From: Vigna angularis
Taxonomy: Eukaryota > Streptophyta > Magnoliopsida > Fabales > Fabaceae
DNA length: 64,000 nt
Direction of reading: 5' to 3'
Assembly: GCF_016808095.1 (NCBI RefSeq)
Contig: NC_068971.1
Coordinates: 9,064,501-9,128,500 of the forward strand
Each line of letters begins with the position of its first letter. Position 1 is the first letter of the stretch. The notes beneath the pieces are model-generated. The model was not told the DNA's origin, did not search any database, and saw only the letters and a list, made by a program, of their open reading frames with translations. Made by a program: the position numbers and the translations under genes. This document shows positions 45,501 through 58,000 of this stretch, piece after piece.

Positions 45501-47111
45501 CGTCATGATCAAGAAGCAAGACGCGCCCTCCATAATATCTTCTTTCAATTGACCGAGCGTCACACCTACGCATTCTTCATCTTCGTCCGTTAATACTAAC
45601 TCCTTATTGCCACAATCTATGAGAATGTGGTTGACAGCCAACCAATCCATCCCTAGAATGATTTCCAAGTCCTTCAAAGGTAAACAGATTAAATTCACCT
45701 TATAACTATGCCCCTCAACCACAATAGGACATCTAATGCATACGGTAGATGTCCTAAGCTCTCCAGCCGCTGGTGTTGATACCACCAAGTCGAACTGCAT
45801 ATCTCTCTCCACAATCCCCAGCTTTTCAACACATGCCTTCGATATGAAGGAGTGCGTCGCCCCAAAATCAAATAACACACAGCAAGGTATTCCATGAACT
45901 AGGCAGGTACCAGTGACGAGCGTACCTGAGCTCGCTGCCTCCGCTCCAGTGATTGCATACACCCGTCCAGTAGCTTGGGCTCGACCACCTCTTCCCTGCT
46001 GATTTCTCCCAGCGTTCGGCGGCCTCATTACTGCGCGTCCGCCCATGTTGCACTCGTTCTCCAGATGGCCATTTCGCCTACACCGAGTGCAATATTTCAC
46101 TCCAACTAGCTGAGGACATGACGATCGATAATGTGGCCCTCCACACTTGAAACATACAACGCTACCTTGCTGCCCAGACTGTCCAGCAGGGACCAAGGCT
46201 TGAGATCCACTCGCGTTAACTGCTGGACGAGCATAAGGGGATCCTCTCTGATTCACATTTCCCCTTGAGACAATCGGCCCCCTTGCTGTTTGCTGTTTCT
46301 TGTGCCGTTCCGCTTCCGCCATGTTCTTCTCCAACACCTTGGCCCTCTCAACCATGGCAGGAAACGTTCTTATGCACAGGCTTGAAATCATCACCTTCAA
46401 ATCACTCCTTAAACCGTTCTCAAACTTCCTACACTGCCACTCTCCACTGGTGGCCAGTGTATTAAACCGAATAAGGTGCTTGAACTTGTTGGTATATTCA
46501 GAAACTGACATTCCCCCTTGAACCAGCTGTAAAAACTCAACCTCCTTTGCAAAACGGACGCTGTCAGGGAAGTACTCTTCATAGAACTTGTTTCTGAACA
46601 CTTCCCAAGTAATCTGCTGGTGAGCGTCCGTTACAATAGCTCTGGCGCTCGCCCACCAGTGGCTTGCTTCCCCAGTCAGCAAGTACTCCGTATACGCCAA
46701 GCGGTTTTCATCCGGACATCTCTTGGCGTTAAAAATTCTCTCCATATCTCTCAGCCACTGATCCGCTTCATCCGGAAAACCTTTCCCACTGAACTTGACC
46801 GGATGATGTTGGAGAAAACTCTCCAAACTCCATTCAGCATTTGGTTGGGCAGCGTTTGAAGAGGATGCTCCAGACGCACCTCTAGTTGCTGCAAGTATCT
46901 CCATTAACTGTCTCTGCGTGGTCTCAGAATTTGCACGAGATGCCTCCAGACTCTGCATAGCAGCTTGGTTTTGCTGCATCAGCGTGGCGTTTTGTTCCAT
47001 GAGGGTGGTATTTTGTTGTTGGAGTCTCTCAATGACGTTCTCCAACAATCTAGAGTTGTTGGAAGCATCAGGTTCATTCGGTTGAGGAGGGGGAGGCAAT
47101 CTAGGTGCCAT
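42534..47111 (-). CDS. Chromovirus gag-pol polyprotein (1525 aa), protease active site altered
   Basis: Gag: [20 protein letters not shown] and WLRDMERIF from about residue 95, with two zinc knuckles near 321-355 ([27 protein letters not shown]). Protease near 415 reads [10 protein letters not shown], where the family has D-S/T-G, so the catalytic motif carries Phe (codon 45864-45866). RT from about 590 ([19 protein letters not shown]) includes FIDDILIYS near 746. RNase H begins near 895 ([14 protein letters not shown]). Integrase has the HHCC zinc region ([16 protein letters not shown]), the D-D-E core ([33 protein letters not shown]) and GPY-type C-terminus. A chromodomain-like end ([20 protein letters not shown]) fits Tekay/Del. 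The frame is complete, but the protease change probably blocks polyprotein processing. Confidence 0.93.
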   Translation of the reverse strand: MAPRLPPPPQPNEPDASNNSRLLENVIERLQQQNTTLMEQNATLMQQNQAAMQSLEASRANSETTQRQLMEILAATRGASGASSSNAAQPNAEWSLESFLQHHPVKFSGKGFPDEADQWLRDMERIFNAKRCPDENRLAYTEYLLTGEASHWWASARAIVTDAHQQITWEVFRNKFYEEYFPDSVRFAKEVEFLQLVQGGMSVSEYTNKFKHLIRFNTLATSGEWQCRKFENGLRSDLKVMISSLCIRTFPAMVERAKVLEKNMAEAERHKKQQTARGPIVSRGNVNQRGSPYARPAVNASGSQALVPAGQSGQQGSVVCFKCGGPHYRSSCPQLVGVKYCTRCRRNGHLENECNMGGRAVMRPPNAGRNQQGRGGRAQATGRVYAITGAEAASSGTLVTGTCLVHGIPCCVLFDFGATHSFISKACVEKLGIVERDMQFDLVVSTPAAGELRTSTVCIRCPIVVEGHSYKVNLICLPLKDLEIILGMDWLAVNHILIDCGNKELVLTDEDEECVGVTLGQLKEDIMEGASCFLIMTHEDQELGELRQERASVVDSKERTSILEEFQDVFPEEIPGLLPVREIEFTIDLVTTAAPISVQPYRMAPAELVELKKQIEELMEKQFIRPSVSPWGAPVLLVKKKDGSSRLCIDYRQLNKLTIKNKYPLPRIDDLLDQLHGATVFSKIDLRSGYHQIRVKEDDIQKTAFRSRYGHYEYVVMPFGVTNAPAVFMDYMNRIFRPYLDKFVVVFIDDILIYSKTQAEHEEHLRAVLSVLRENELYAKLSKCEFWMKEVQFLGHIVSAGGISVDPAKVQAVMEWERPRSVTEVRSFVGLAGYYRRFIEGFSKIVAPLTQLTRKDQPFAWTDLCEERFQELKVKLTSAPVLIIPDTSKPFEVYCDASHQGLGCVLMQERRAVAYASRQLKIHERNYPTHDLELAAVVFALKIWRHYLYGSTFQVFSDHKSLKYLFDQKELNMRQRRWLEFLKDYEFELLYHPGKANVVADALSRKAVHVSVMMVRELSLVESFRDLRLQFELEPKSIKCCNLSISSDVFDRIWMKQREDEELVKILSALGTDQAKWFNTGTDGMLRYMGRTCVPNDGELKRIILEEGHHSRLSIHPGMTKMYQDLRRSFWWPGMKSDVARFVASCLTCQRAKAEHQRPSGLLQQLEIPEWKWDSISMDFVTHLPRTVRNHDSIWVIVDRLTKSAHFLPVNLKMSMTNLAKLYINEIVRLHGVPSSIISDRDTRFTSRFWQSLQGELGSRLQMSSAYHPQTDGQSERTIQTLEDLLRTCVLDHLGAWDEVLPLVEFTYNNSFQASIGMAPFEALYGRKCRTPLCWFQEGENVLTGPELIQQTTEKVKLIQDRLKTSLSRQKSYADRRRRPLEFAAGDHVFLRLNPITGVGRVVRPKKLSPKFIGPYQILKKIGPVAYELALPPQLSNIHPVFHVSQLRRYIANPSHVLELENIQLRQDRTLELQPVRIEDERTKLHKGKDVRLVKIVWDAKTGDSTWEVESAMRDLYPHLFTSKF

Positions 47112-47251
47112 TGGTTCTCTGGATACAGAGAAAAACGAGCGTTAGTTATGTCTAAGAGTTAAAGCAATAATAACTCATTAAACATCCAATAAGCACACAG
47201 CAAAAACACAGTGCACTCATAACCCTACAGTGTCCTTAAGAGAACAAAACG

Positions 47252-47263
47252 GCTCTGATACCA
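47252..47263 (-). other. Chromovirus primer-binding site
   Basis: Minus strand TGGTATCAGAGC, exact initiator tRNA-Met site, four bases after the LTR end. Confidence 0.93.
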
Positions 47264-47267
47264 CTAA

Positions 47268-49955
47268 TGTAACATCCCAAAATACCGTAATTACTATAAA
47301 TCAGGATTAATTACAGTTAACAATAACATAAACAGTCTTTGCATTAACACAGGTTAAAAAGAAGCCGAACGGCGTCAGTACAGAAGAACGTACGCTCAAA
47401 CTATAATTCAGTGATAAACAGGACGAACGGTTTTACAAAACATTTAACCGCACGTCCAACTATTCTACCATTTACATCACTACTCTAACGAGCGCTCTAA
47501 GGCTCGGCCTTGACTTCTACCTCAACCAGATTTGCATCTTCCAAATTTTCTTCTTCCAGCATTTCTTCAAGAGGTGCTCTACCATCTGCTCACATCCACA
47601 CGGATGATCATTGCAAGACAAGACGAACGTACATGGACAGTGGACAACACAATGGAAATGCAAGGGTAAGCTTATAATATTTAATTTATACAATTAACAC
47701 ATACATTTACATTCCGATTCACACATACAACATGTAACTTATCAAATAATAATCATAGAAATACGTATATAAGACAGACCGTCCGGACTGTATGAACCAT
47801 GTAGTTACAAGCGTCCTTGCACCCGAGTGATGTAGTAACTGGGATACACCAAACAGCTGCCACTCGAGGTTAACCCTATCTGCCCAAAGTACTCAATAGG
47901 ACTAGGGTCTCCTGCCATTCCCACACATGACTACCCCCTTCTATTTGAAGAGAAGTATCACGGAATTTCAGGATGGACAGCGAGGCTTAACTTATCCATG
48001 TTCATACCTTACCAAATTTCACACTTAATACATCTGAGTCGTTCCTCCTTGGAACGCTCGTTTAAATTCCAAAATCACAATTTCAGTTCTAATGGTGTTC
48101 TCACATCTTAATTCATCCTCTTAAATACATTTTCATTCTATGTTCCACTCTCTTAAAAAGACGAACGTTCACTCCTCTTCATAACGAGGACGAACGTCGA
48201 GGCAAAACCGAGAAAGACTTCTTTGAATTAGTTAAATGGACTAACTCTATTACGATCGGAAAGTACTAAGAATAATTTAAGTTCAATGACTCTGGAAAGA
48301 ATCCAATGGATAGCTACCTCACAACTTGGTTGAGTAAAATAAACATAAACACAATTTAATTCAGGGAACAAACCGCCCGTCAATGACCGAACGTTCAATA
48401 ATTAACTTTGGACGAACGCCAGTTACGTTCGCTCAGAATTCAATGATAAGGACGAGCGTTCAGTTATAAAACCGAACCCTGCTTTGGACGAACGCTAGGT
48501 AAATGACCGAGCACAAATCAGAACGAACGCTTGGTAAAACCCGAGCGCTATTTAGGACGAACGCTTCGGTATAAGACCGAACGCCAATTTGGGACGAACG
48601 TTCGGTATAAGGCCAAACGCCCTGTAGAACGAACGTTCGACATAAGGCCGAACGATATTAAGGACGAACGCTCGACATAAGGACGAACGCTATCAAAGAC
48701 GAACGCTTCGGTTAAAGACCGAGCGTTACGTATTCATAAAGTTTCAAATATTTATATACACTGAGCTGAACCGAACGCTCATTCACTAATAATGGGGACG
48801 CTCGTTCTCGAGCAGAATTCTTTCCAAATGAAAGAATTCCAATCTAAGTTATTTTAATGAAAACCGAACGGTCTAAGACCGTACAGTGACGAGCGTCATT
48901 TATCAAAGGGGATGATTTAAATTTCAGATTTTTCAACCTTAACAGAATTTTCCACATTTCCAATTTATAAACTTTATAACTTTCATTCCAGATTTAATTC
49001 ACCTTCAACATCATCATCATACAGATCTCAATCTTTTAATCATTCCAACTATACAATAACCATACTCCGTTCATACATAATCAAATCAACATGCAATTCA
49101 AACCACCACAACATATATAATACATGAAAGCAGTGCTCGTTCATGACAGACAAATCCAAACCAGAAATCATATTCCATAACAGTGGTCGTCCATACAACT
49201 CAAACATCATACTTTTAATACATACAATCCAGATTACACAACATACAGTATAAATTAAACATTTAAGCTTCCCTTACCCGGATTGGCAACCAAACTTGTC
49301 CTAGATGTAAAAGTGGCTTCGTTCAACAAGCTTTTCTTAGGTTCTTGACTCTTCCAAAACAAAATCTAACCACGGAATACAGAACACTTAGAATACAAAC
49401 TTGCATGCAACTAAAAACCCTATTTTTCCAGAAACCTAAGGATGAACTACAGAAAGGGGACTCACCAGCTTAGATCAAATTATGTTCGGTCCAAACTAAC
49501 GTCCGCGTCTCTGGAAACGTTCCTATGGTTCTGAAATGGGATTTTGGAGAGGAAAATGAGAGGTTACAATAGAGAGAAGTTTACTGGTTTTAGAGAGAAG
49601 TTGGAGAAGATGAATGGGTGTGTTTCGTGAGGAAGAAGATGAGTGATGCAGGTGAGAGAGTTTTCAGAAAAATCTGGTTTTGTTAAACTCCCGTTCGTTT
49701 GAACGAACGTGTCCCAGGCTGACACTTGCACACCCATCTCTGATTTAGAAGCCTCTACCGCAACACGTGGCGTGCTTGCATGCAAAGAGTGGTGCGTTTT
49801 TAATGTTGCATAGAAATGATGGGCGTGGTTCTTCGTGCACGTCAGAGAGGAATGGGATCAGATTAGAGAGTGGGTTTTAATGGCTGGGAATGACGTGGCG
49901 TGCATTAATGGTGAGGTGTCAGGATTAATTGAGGCTAATTATTAAGGGTTTCACA
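47268..49955 (-). repeat. Chromovirus 5' LTR
   Basis: 2688 bp; one base longer than its partner (CGTTCCTATGG versus CGTTCTATGG). A short open frame of 73 codons near its right end occurs in both LTRs (42105-42326, 49564-49785) and is not a gene. Confidence 0.95.
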
Positions 49956-49960
49956 GATGT

Positions 49961-50997
49961 TGTTTGATTTAATAACTACCAAAATTATAAGGCAAGAATA
50001 ATTATTAAATTTGATTAAGATACGAAAAGCTTCAACTATACTTCGTCAATTTTGTTTAAAATTCCTTAAAGGGAATATTTGTTGACAAGGAAAACAAAAT
50101 AAGTTAATTACTTTCAAAAGCATTTAAAAGGTAATACGAAAAGTTATGGAAATAAATTATAAAATTAAATATTCATTAATTATTTGTTTGAAGTTTTTTT
50201 TTTTTAAATCCAATCATCAATTAGTTACAAAATTACTAGTCTAGGAATACACGCAGAATCTTCGTACAATTTAGAAGAAGAAAAAACAAATATATAAATA
50301 CCCCATTTCAATTCTATTGACTTAGTATATCTTAGGCATAGAATAGACCGTCTTAATTCTGCTGGGATGAAACCTCTTTATTTTTCCTTCATTCATCACA
50401 TTATCATTCCGCAACACAAACTAAAATTTCTTACTCAAATTTCATCATTAATATTCTCTAAAAATATTTGGAAATTTTCTACAGAATTCACACAATACAT
50501 CTAATAAAATAAGAATTTTTAACACACACAACTGTTCTTAATTTGTTTTGAATATATTTAATTTTCAGGTGTTCGTATAAAACAATAAAGATATACATAA
50601 GATCATTCTTGAGGTTTTATAGAACATGTTTTTCGATTAACTTATCATAATTAGTTTGGGACAAATGAAGTGGTCAGCAAGTAGCATCAAATGCTAAAAC
50701 CCCATAATTGGATAGATGATGTAAGTTTACGAGTTGTGAGAGAGCTCAAGTTTCAAGCATCATGTTAAACCGGCGACAAAAAAGGCGCAATATTTGTCCA
50801 ACACCATATCTACAAGAGAAATAAATTCTCAGAATCAGATCAGTAGCAAAACAGAGAAAGACCAGAACTTTTTGAAGGGTAAACGCATAAAAAAGAAAAC
50901 AGGAAAACTAGTTGGAATGTGATCACTCCTTGCCTGGGGAGATTATAATTTTTCCCCTTTCCTTTATTTGGGAGGAGATTATAAAAGCAAGCAAAGA
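49961..50997. other. AT-rich DNA and F-box gene 3' flank
   Basis: No gene. The right part probably holds the 3'UTR of the minus-strand F-box gene. Confidence 0.5.
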
Positions 50998-53900
50998 TCA
51001 GAGAGCATATTCTGGATCAGAATCATAAATATCATCATCATCCTGATCCCATTCCAAGACTCCTGCTCCTCGTGCTTGCAATATAGTCACAAGCCGTCGG
51101 ATATCTCTCACTATTTTTGGCTCCTCGGAAGCCAGCTGGTCCCTCTTCAACACAAATATTCCAGAGGGCTGAAGAATTTCCACATTGAACGGTGGTGACA
51201 ATGAGCCTCCCAGAACTTGAACATGGGAAACACTGCAATCACAATTTTAAAGACATTAAAACCTAGCACTGCGTAAGGCTTATTAGACATTGTTTAAGAT
51301 ACTGAATCTGCTCTGCCACTAATTAAGTTTCATAAAACCTCAACAACAAAACAAGTTTGACAAGTAGAGACAAAATGGAAGAACAGAACGCACCAAATGT
51401 ATAACAAACCATCCATTTCTTGTCTCTGTACTCTGCCCAAAAGCTCAATCTGCAAGATCCCCCCAATACAAAGCACAGGTTCTGGAAGCTTGAACGTCTG
51501 TAGTTTGTTTTCCTGTTCACAAGGATTTTTCTCTCTAAAATTTATGTAAAGGGAAACTTCACGATGCTAATAATTTTAGTCATGCAACAACAATCTTGTT
51601 TATTCTATTTTTTAGGGAAATAGATGATCCCATTCTCCAACAACTTTTATTTTCAAATTTGTAATATTTGCATTGAATAATGCATAGACCCAGAATCAAA
51701 CTCATTTTAGTGAGTCAACAATCTAATAAATAAATCAAACTTGATATAATTCATTCTCCTCATCGCATGCATAACATATTATGAACACCGACAAACACCT
51801 GAAGGGACATAGGATCTCCCCAACTAAAGTATTTCAATATAGAATTGATGTAGTTTCCCACTTTATGTCAGCCAAATATTCTTTCTTATTGCCTAAGAAT
51901 GTGACTTCTGATATTCATTACGATTTATTAAATGTGAAACTTTTTTAGTTGGTATTTATATATATGTCATAAATTATTTAACTTCTAAGTTTAAACCATA
52001 GCCATCACCGTGCTATATGCTATCCCACTATAGCAGTTGGGGAATTGACTCCTTCATATATGTCAACATGATGGATAAATATGATTTTCAATATTATACC
52101 TAGCACAGTGTCACTACGGAAGATAATGGCAGAATAGGGAAGTAACCATTTGAATAATAGGAGAATATCAAAGGACAGGTCATGCAGGAATTAGAATAAT
52201 AGGCCCTTTCTGAAACATAAGAGTCTAATGACATGAGAAGTGAAGTAACCATTAGTTAAAAGGCCCAATCAGAAGATTCCCTTACTAGCATATCGACCTC
52301 CCAATGTATGTTAAATTTGATATGCTATGTTTTTAATTTGATAAAAAATAACCACCAATTTACCATCTGTTGCCAAGAGTAAGATTTAATGTACTCTTGA
52401 TTGAAAATTAAAGTGGCATGCCTAATTATTTATTTACTTCAAACATTTTAGCCAACTAGAGGATAAGAGAAATTTCAGGTCGGGCCATCTGATTGTTTTT
52501 CCAGCATGACATCAACCTATCAAATGATTATAAAAATTGAAAACCTTCGAAGGAGCAAATGATCCTCATACTCATATTTAAATCCAATGCGGATATGTGC
52601 CACAAGGGCATGGTTTGGTCCAATAGACCAAGGGTGATTCACGTTATTTTTAACAGTACAAAGGAAACTGGGAGACAAGCAAAGTTTACTAATGGCGTGA
52701 CTTCTTATTACATAATATCATATGGTAAAGAAGAGGAAGAGTTATGAAGCCTTCTGACGACGACACAAGTAACACTCTTCAACAGAACTTAAAGTGGTTT
52801 GAATTAAATGTAGATCTGCAATATGGACCTGGTTTGTCCAATAGATGTAGGATAATTCACATCATTTTTAACAGTGGAATGTAAATTAAGTAACCAAAGA
52901 AATCATTTCCTCATGCAGTGATTTCTTATTAATACATATCACGCAGAGAGTATATGTTGTATAAACACAACGGAGCTTGAATAAATTTGACAATATAATT
53001 ATGGCTGGTACTAAACACCTAATAAACCAGATGATGATGACATCAGACAACAAACAATAATGAAGATGGCGATTTATTCATAAAACCAGGTCTTGCTTAT
53101 CCAATGCTAAAAAAGAAGCCTAAGTTGCATTATGACTTTTTTCAATATTTTGTTTAGTTCAATCAAAAGCATCACAATTATAACACTAGGGAGTTCACTG
53201 GTTATAGAAGGGGGTTATTACAATTTGGGACAAACTTCAGGTTACAAACCTGTAGAAGGGTAAGGCATCCTTTAACAGGAAAGGATCTATTTTTTCACAT
53301 CAACCATTGGGCAATCAATGAAACAGATATTATTCATTGGAAAAAATAAGTTGACAAACTAGATAAGACGTAAGTTAAATACCTGAGACATTGGAAACTC
53401 CGGTGAAGTATAGGTCCACACAAACAATTCATCATCTACAGCATCTAAAGAGGCTTTAGGATGACCCATTTTAAACCGAACAGAGCTTGCTGAGTATATT
53501 GGTGACCCCAGCTGAAAGTAAGCTAGAAAAGGCATGATATTGTTAGCAAAAAGACGAAAGTTAGCATATATGGGTCAAGCCATCATCTATGAATATTTCA
53601 AAGAGCACCTTCAAAAGGCCGGATATTGATTTCTGTAATAAGACAAATTTGAGAGACCAACTCGTATGTTAACGTCTCAGGCACATTGGGATTACTTTGT
53701 CCGTTACTTGACCAGTAGGAATATCTACCACCAATGACATCTCTTGGCTCAAGTGTATGATCAATGCTCTCCTGAGGAAAGTTATCAGTGCTAGAAGCAC
53801 CAATTGTCTTAGCAATGCAATTCATTGCTACAGATGACATGAGAGCTTTGCTTAAATAAGAAAAAACTCTATGTTCTCTTTGTAGCACTAGCCACTCCAT

Positions 53901-54291
53901 GGAATTACTAGATCCAACCTCTGCATGTTGCTTTCCTCCTTGTTCATTCAGTTCAACAACAAAAGCAACTCTAGATAATTGAGGAAACATTCTCAAGCAA
54001 AGCTGCTTGCAAAGACCATTTGCAATCACTGCAAGCCAAAGTAGTGTTGATCAAATTTTAAACGTAATGTAAAATTGAAGGCAACAAGGAACTAGAACTG
54101 AATTTTCATGAAACTGATGCACCAGTTGAGAAACAAAAGCATAATTTGAACTAGAATAACTTACCAGATTGTCTCAAAGATCGTGAGACACAGGTGACAC
54201 GAACAAGATCAGCAGGATCATCCAGGCACTCGAGTATCTTAAGAGACGTATCAGAATCAAGATAGCTGATAAAATCTTCATGACATTCCAT
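50998..54291 (-). CDS. F-box protein, At4g00755-like (346 aa, 5 exons)
   Basis: Minus-strand exons with GT-AG borders: 54165-54291, 53609-54028, 53383-53522, 51394-51512, 50998-51232 (1041 bp with stop; phases 1, 1, 0, 2). The F-box is residues 5-45 (EDFISYLDSDTSLKILECLD, then DPADLVRVTCVSRSLRQ). Exon 2 has KQLCLRMFPQLSRVAFVVEL, CIAKTIGASSTDNFPQESID, and GRYSYWSSNGQSNPNVPETL. Exons 3-5 have AYFQLGSPIYSASSVRFKMG, VWTYTSPEFPMSQ, FKLPEPVLCIGGILQIELLG and FNVEILQPSGIFVLKRDQ. The end is acidic (WDQDDDDIYDSDPEYAL). The family are presumed substrate adaptors of SCF ubiquitin ligases; the target is unknown. Intron 3 is large (1870 bp). No lesions. Confidence 0.93.
52583..52950. repeat. Diverged tandem duplication within the F-box gene's intron 3
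   Basis: Two segments of about 140 bp start near 52583 and 52808. Both contain 'GGTTTGGTCCAATAGA' or 'GGTTTGTCCAATAGAT', then 'GATTCACGTTATTTTTAACA' or 'AATTCACATCATTTTTAACA', then 'TGACTTCTTATTA' or 'TGATTTCTTATTA'. The similarity is clear but imperfect. Confidence 0.65.
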
Positions 54292-55040
54292 TGTGGACAC
54301 GGTGATGAACAAACAAAACTACGAATCTTCTCAAGACGGATTGAATTGCCTAATAAAGTCAGCTGTAACACCAACTTTAAAGTGAAAAACAAATATACTC
54401 AAAATAAAAACTATGGTCTTGTTTTACAACCTTTCTATAGACAAATTGCTTCCTTTTCATGAATGCTTGAAACCAAATTTGAAATAAATATACCCATATC
54501 TCAAATATTCGGAAATGTCCAACCCCTTTATTTTCTCATAGCTATAGCATAACAATGGGGATACAGAACTCCTCCACTTCACAGGCTAATCAAACAATGA
54601 CACAATCAGGAAATGATTGAATAGATTGCACGTGAAGGGTGAAAAACGTTACCAAACCAGCACAAAACCAAAGGATAATAAAAAAAATGAAACCCGATTG
54701 AGTAATGAGCTATGAAATTCAGACCATTTGAATTAAATCTTTCGCAATCAACACAACAAGGGGGGAAATTTCGACAATAAAATTGAATATGAAATAAAAA
54801 GAAAGGAAACAAAGAATGGAAATTTCAGAAGATACAGTGGAAATTTAGAGTAGAGGGCAAAAGGGTGGGTGTGTTGAAGGGAAATTTAAAAAAAAAATCA
54901 CCTTTGATGTGCGTAAGAAGGCACACCCGTTGCTTTAGAAGCGAAACCCTAGAAATGGATGGGCAAGAAAATTGAAGAGACAATGAGAGAAAGGTAAGTT
55001 TGATGTTGGAACCTACTGAGAGAAATGGCAAATAACCTTA
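54292..55040 (-). promoter_or_regulatory. F-box gene 5'UTR with inferred leader intron
   Basis: On the minus strand a leader near 54902-55040 (with a TCTAGGGTTTCGCTTC stretch typical of plant leaders) ends at donor CAAAG/GTGATTT (intron from 54901). An acceptor TTTATTAG/GCAATTC leaves 54292-54349 before the start codon. Inferred from splice motifs only. Confidence 0.45.
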
Positions 55041-55080
55041 CCAAACACAAAGTTTCATTATTGCTCTATTGGTTTATAGA

Positions 55081-58000
55081 AAAAAAAAAAAAAAACCGTT
55101 CAGAACTGTTTGGTTTATGTTTTGTTTTGTATATTAAAAAATAAACAAAATTCTACTACGAATATCCATTTTGGATAAAATCTGTTTTATACAATAATTA
55201 CAATATAATTCTATTACTAATACAATGATTGTTTTTACTGATTTTCATATACTAATGAACATCCGTTTAATTTGTAACTGCTACAGTTAATTAAGTTTTA
55301 AACATGCATATGTGTCTTTTTTTGTAAATATACTGAAGTTAATATATAAATTCTTTTATTTTAATATCTTTTTTGATTAATTAATTTTATTTTTTATTGA
55401 GTAAAAATATTTATTTTTTTAATAACAGTTATATAATAGTCTTTAATACTACTTTTACTAAATTATATACGTATATATATATACATATATATTAATCTAT
55501 TTTTCTATTTTATAATAAAATTACTCATGAGAGAATAAATAAAATAATATGATAAAAATATGAATAGACGTTACCTCGGAATTTAATTACACATTATAAG
55601 TGTAATTAAAATCTATAAAGTTACAAGATACTTATTACAGTTTTTGTATGACCCAATTTAGTTCATTTAAGGTCCTTGAATAACTCTTTTCTTTTGACAT
55701 TGTCTATATCTTTACTAAAATTCTTTTTTTTTACATTTGTTTTTTTCATTTTATCCTTTCAAGTGTTTTTTTTTTAATTTAACTGTTTTTCTATTTAATA
55801 TTTTTTAACATTTAATATTTTTTAATTTAAATTTTAAATTAAAAAAATTAAAAACATATATAAAATAATTAATAATAATTATCTATAATTAAATTGTAAA
55901 AATTATTTATATTATTTATATAATTATAATTTTATAATTTTTTATATCATAAAAAAATGAATATAAATTCGTGTAGCATCTTGTTTTCACTAAGCCAAAT
56001 TTAATTCCATGAATAATTCTTTTTTTCCAACATTATCTATATTTTAGTATTATATAAAGATGATTCATTTGTTCATGTGATTTTTTCCTTCTACTCTTCA
56101 AGTGGCCGTTTTTTAAATTTATCAGAGTTTCTATTGAACCGTTTTTTAAAAGTAATTATTATTTAGGGTTAAATATGTTTTTAGTCCCTTATCTTTCAGC
56201 GAAAATTGAAATTAGTTTCTCTTCAAAGCTTTGGACTAATTAAGTCCCCAAACTTTAGAAATGTGTGAATTTAGTCTTTTTAACAAAATTTTGTTAACTT
56301 TATTTGATGTTTTAAATGCATTTCTCAGTGAATATTGAAGCAAAAATGTGTCAAACGGTGTAAACAACTCAAATGCTATGGTTTGAACAAGTTTCCATTA
56401 TTGTCATGGTTTAGAAAAGTCCTCACGACTGCAACGGTTTGAACAAGTTCATATGACTGCCACAATTTTGGCAAGTCCCATAGTTATAAGTATTGATAAA
56501 GTTGATAAGGAGTTGAATATAAACTAAAGACAAACTAAATATTCATATTTTATAGGTTTTTTAACTGTTTAAGAATAAGGATGTGCGTCTTTTAGATGTG
56601 TAATATTTTTCTAAACATATTTAAATGTTAATCAATTTTCTTGAAAGATATTAAATCTTATTTTTTTTATTAAAATATGTGAAATATTATTCATTAGACA
56701 TTATTAGACTTATTTCAATTATTTAACCATACCAGTTTTGAAAAGTTTTTTGATCAAACTTTTTCTAATCTTATATTAAAAACTCATTTTCGTTAAACAA
56801 TATACTTTTAAAATATTAGAAAAATTAGGATGTTACATTTTTCATAACCTCGTTGAATTTTGTTGCTCATCTAATCTCAAAATCATCAATTCACTTTATG
56901 AACAATGATTATTTTTTTTCTAAATACTTACAGCATAAGTTGAACTAACAAGTTGAACTATGAATATAATTTTGTGAAATGTATATATAAATTGTTTAAA
57001 TAAAAATAAATTTTATTTTAACTAATGTCATAATCTTCAATGTTATCTACAATAAAATAAAGTCAATTTTATATTTTCGTACTAACCAAATAAAATAAGT
57101 CAAAACTTTCAAATAATCGCACATTTACATGATAAATTCCAATGCCCAAACTAGTTTTAATTAGTCTCAAAAAACATAATCTCCGAAAGAAAATATGATT
57201 AGATCTACGTCGTATTATGAAGATACTGTAAAACAAATATTGGTTGTGTGATAATTCTATATTTGTTTTTATTTTTATAAAGTAACCAGTATATTTTTGA
57301 TATTAAATTTATTAAATATATTTATTTTTCTTACTTCTAATTTTAGCATAGATTTACATTTTTCATAAAATTTAGGAGTTGTAATGACTTTAGTATAAAT
57401 ATTGTATCTTCCTTTTCTTTTTAACTACATTCTACAATATTGAGCTTTGCTGATTGTTGAATTTATGAATTTTTTTTAAATGTTCAAATTGAGCTAAATT
57501 TTATTACAGAGGATTCTTGACTTATAGAGTAGTTTAATTTGGATATTTGAACATGATGTTCTAGAGTCTTCTTGAGGCGATTGTAATAAATCTTAAAAAG
57601 TCACGACACAGTAATTTTCAGTTAAAAAATATACTTAAGGGTAGTTTCGTATTATCAGTCAATACAGAATCTGTGTGGGCCAAATCAGTTTATTTAAGGC
57701 CCATGAATCGGACAAAAACAAGCTAGTACAATTCAGTTTTTCTGTTGCGGTTTTTCGTTTTCAGTTGAATGCAAAGAATTTGTCTTGAATTCAATTTTGC
57801 TTGGGTTTTTAATTACAGATTCTTACAATTCATTGTTATACTGTTTTAATCTTTTGTATTTATATTTTGATTTTGTTTTTAGTTTTAATTTCTCATTCCA
57901 TTTTATTTTGATGTTCTATTTTTATCGATTATTTTCTTTCTTGTAATATGTTTTTAATGTTTTGCTTATGGTCATTTTAATTCAATTTCAATACGGATTC

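Larger units (their letters stand above)
39810..49955 (-). mobile_element. Ty3/gypsy chromovirus of Tekay/Del type, full length
   Basis: 10,146 bp. LTRs 39810-42496 (2687 bp) and 47268-49955 (2688 bp) run TGTAACATCCC...GGTTTCACA. Both flanks carry GATGT (39805-39809, 49956-49960). The primer-binding site matches initiator tRNA-Met (47252-47263, minus), and the polypurine tract is at about 42497-42510. By eye about 15 substitutions or indels separate the LTRs (roughly 0.5 %), so the insertion is young. One uninterrupted gag-pol frame lies on the minus strand with protease, RT, RNase H, integrase and a chromodomain. It sits in the intergenic space between PEX11 and the F-box gene and splits neither. 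Confidence 0.96.

Noticed and set aside
57676..57712. GGCCCA-type promoter-like motifs
   Set aside because: No gene or leader with a coding region follows on either strand.
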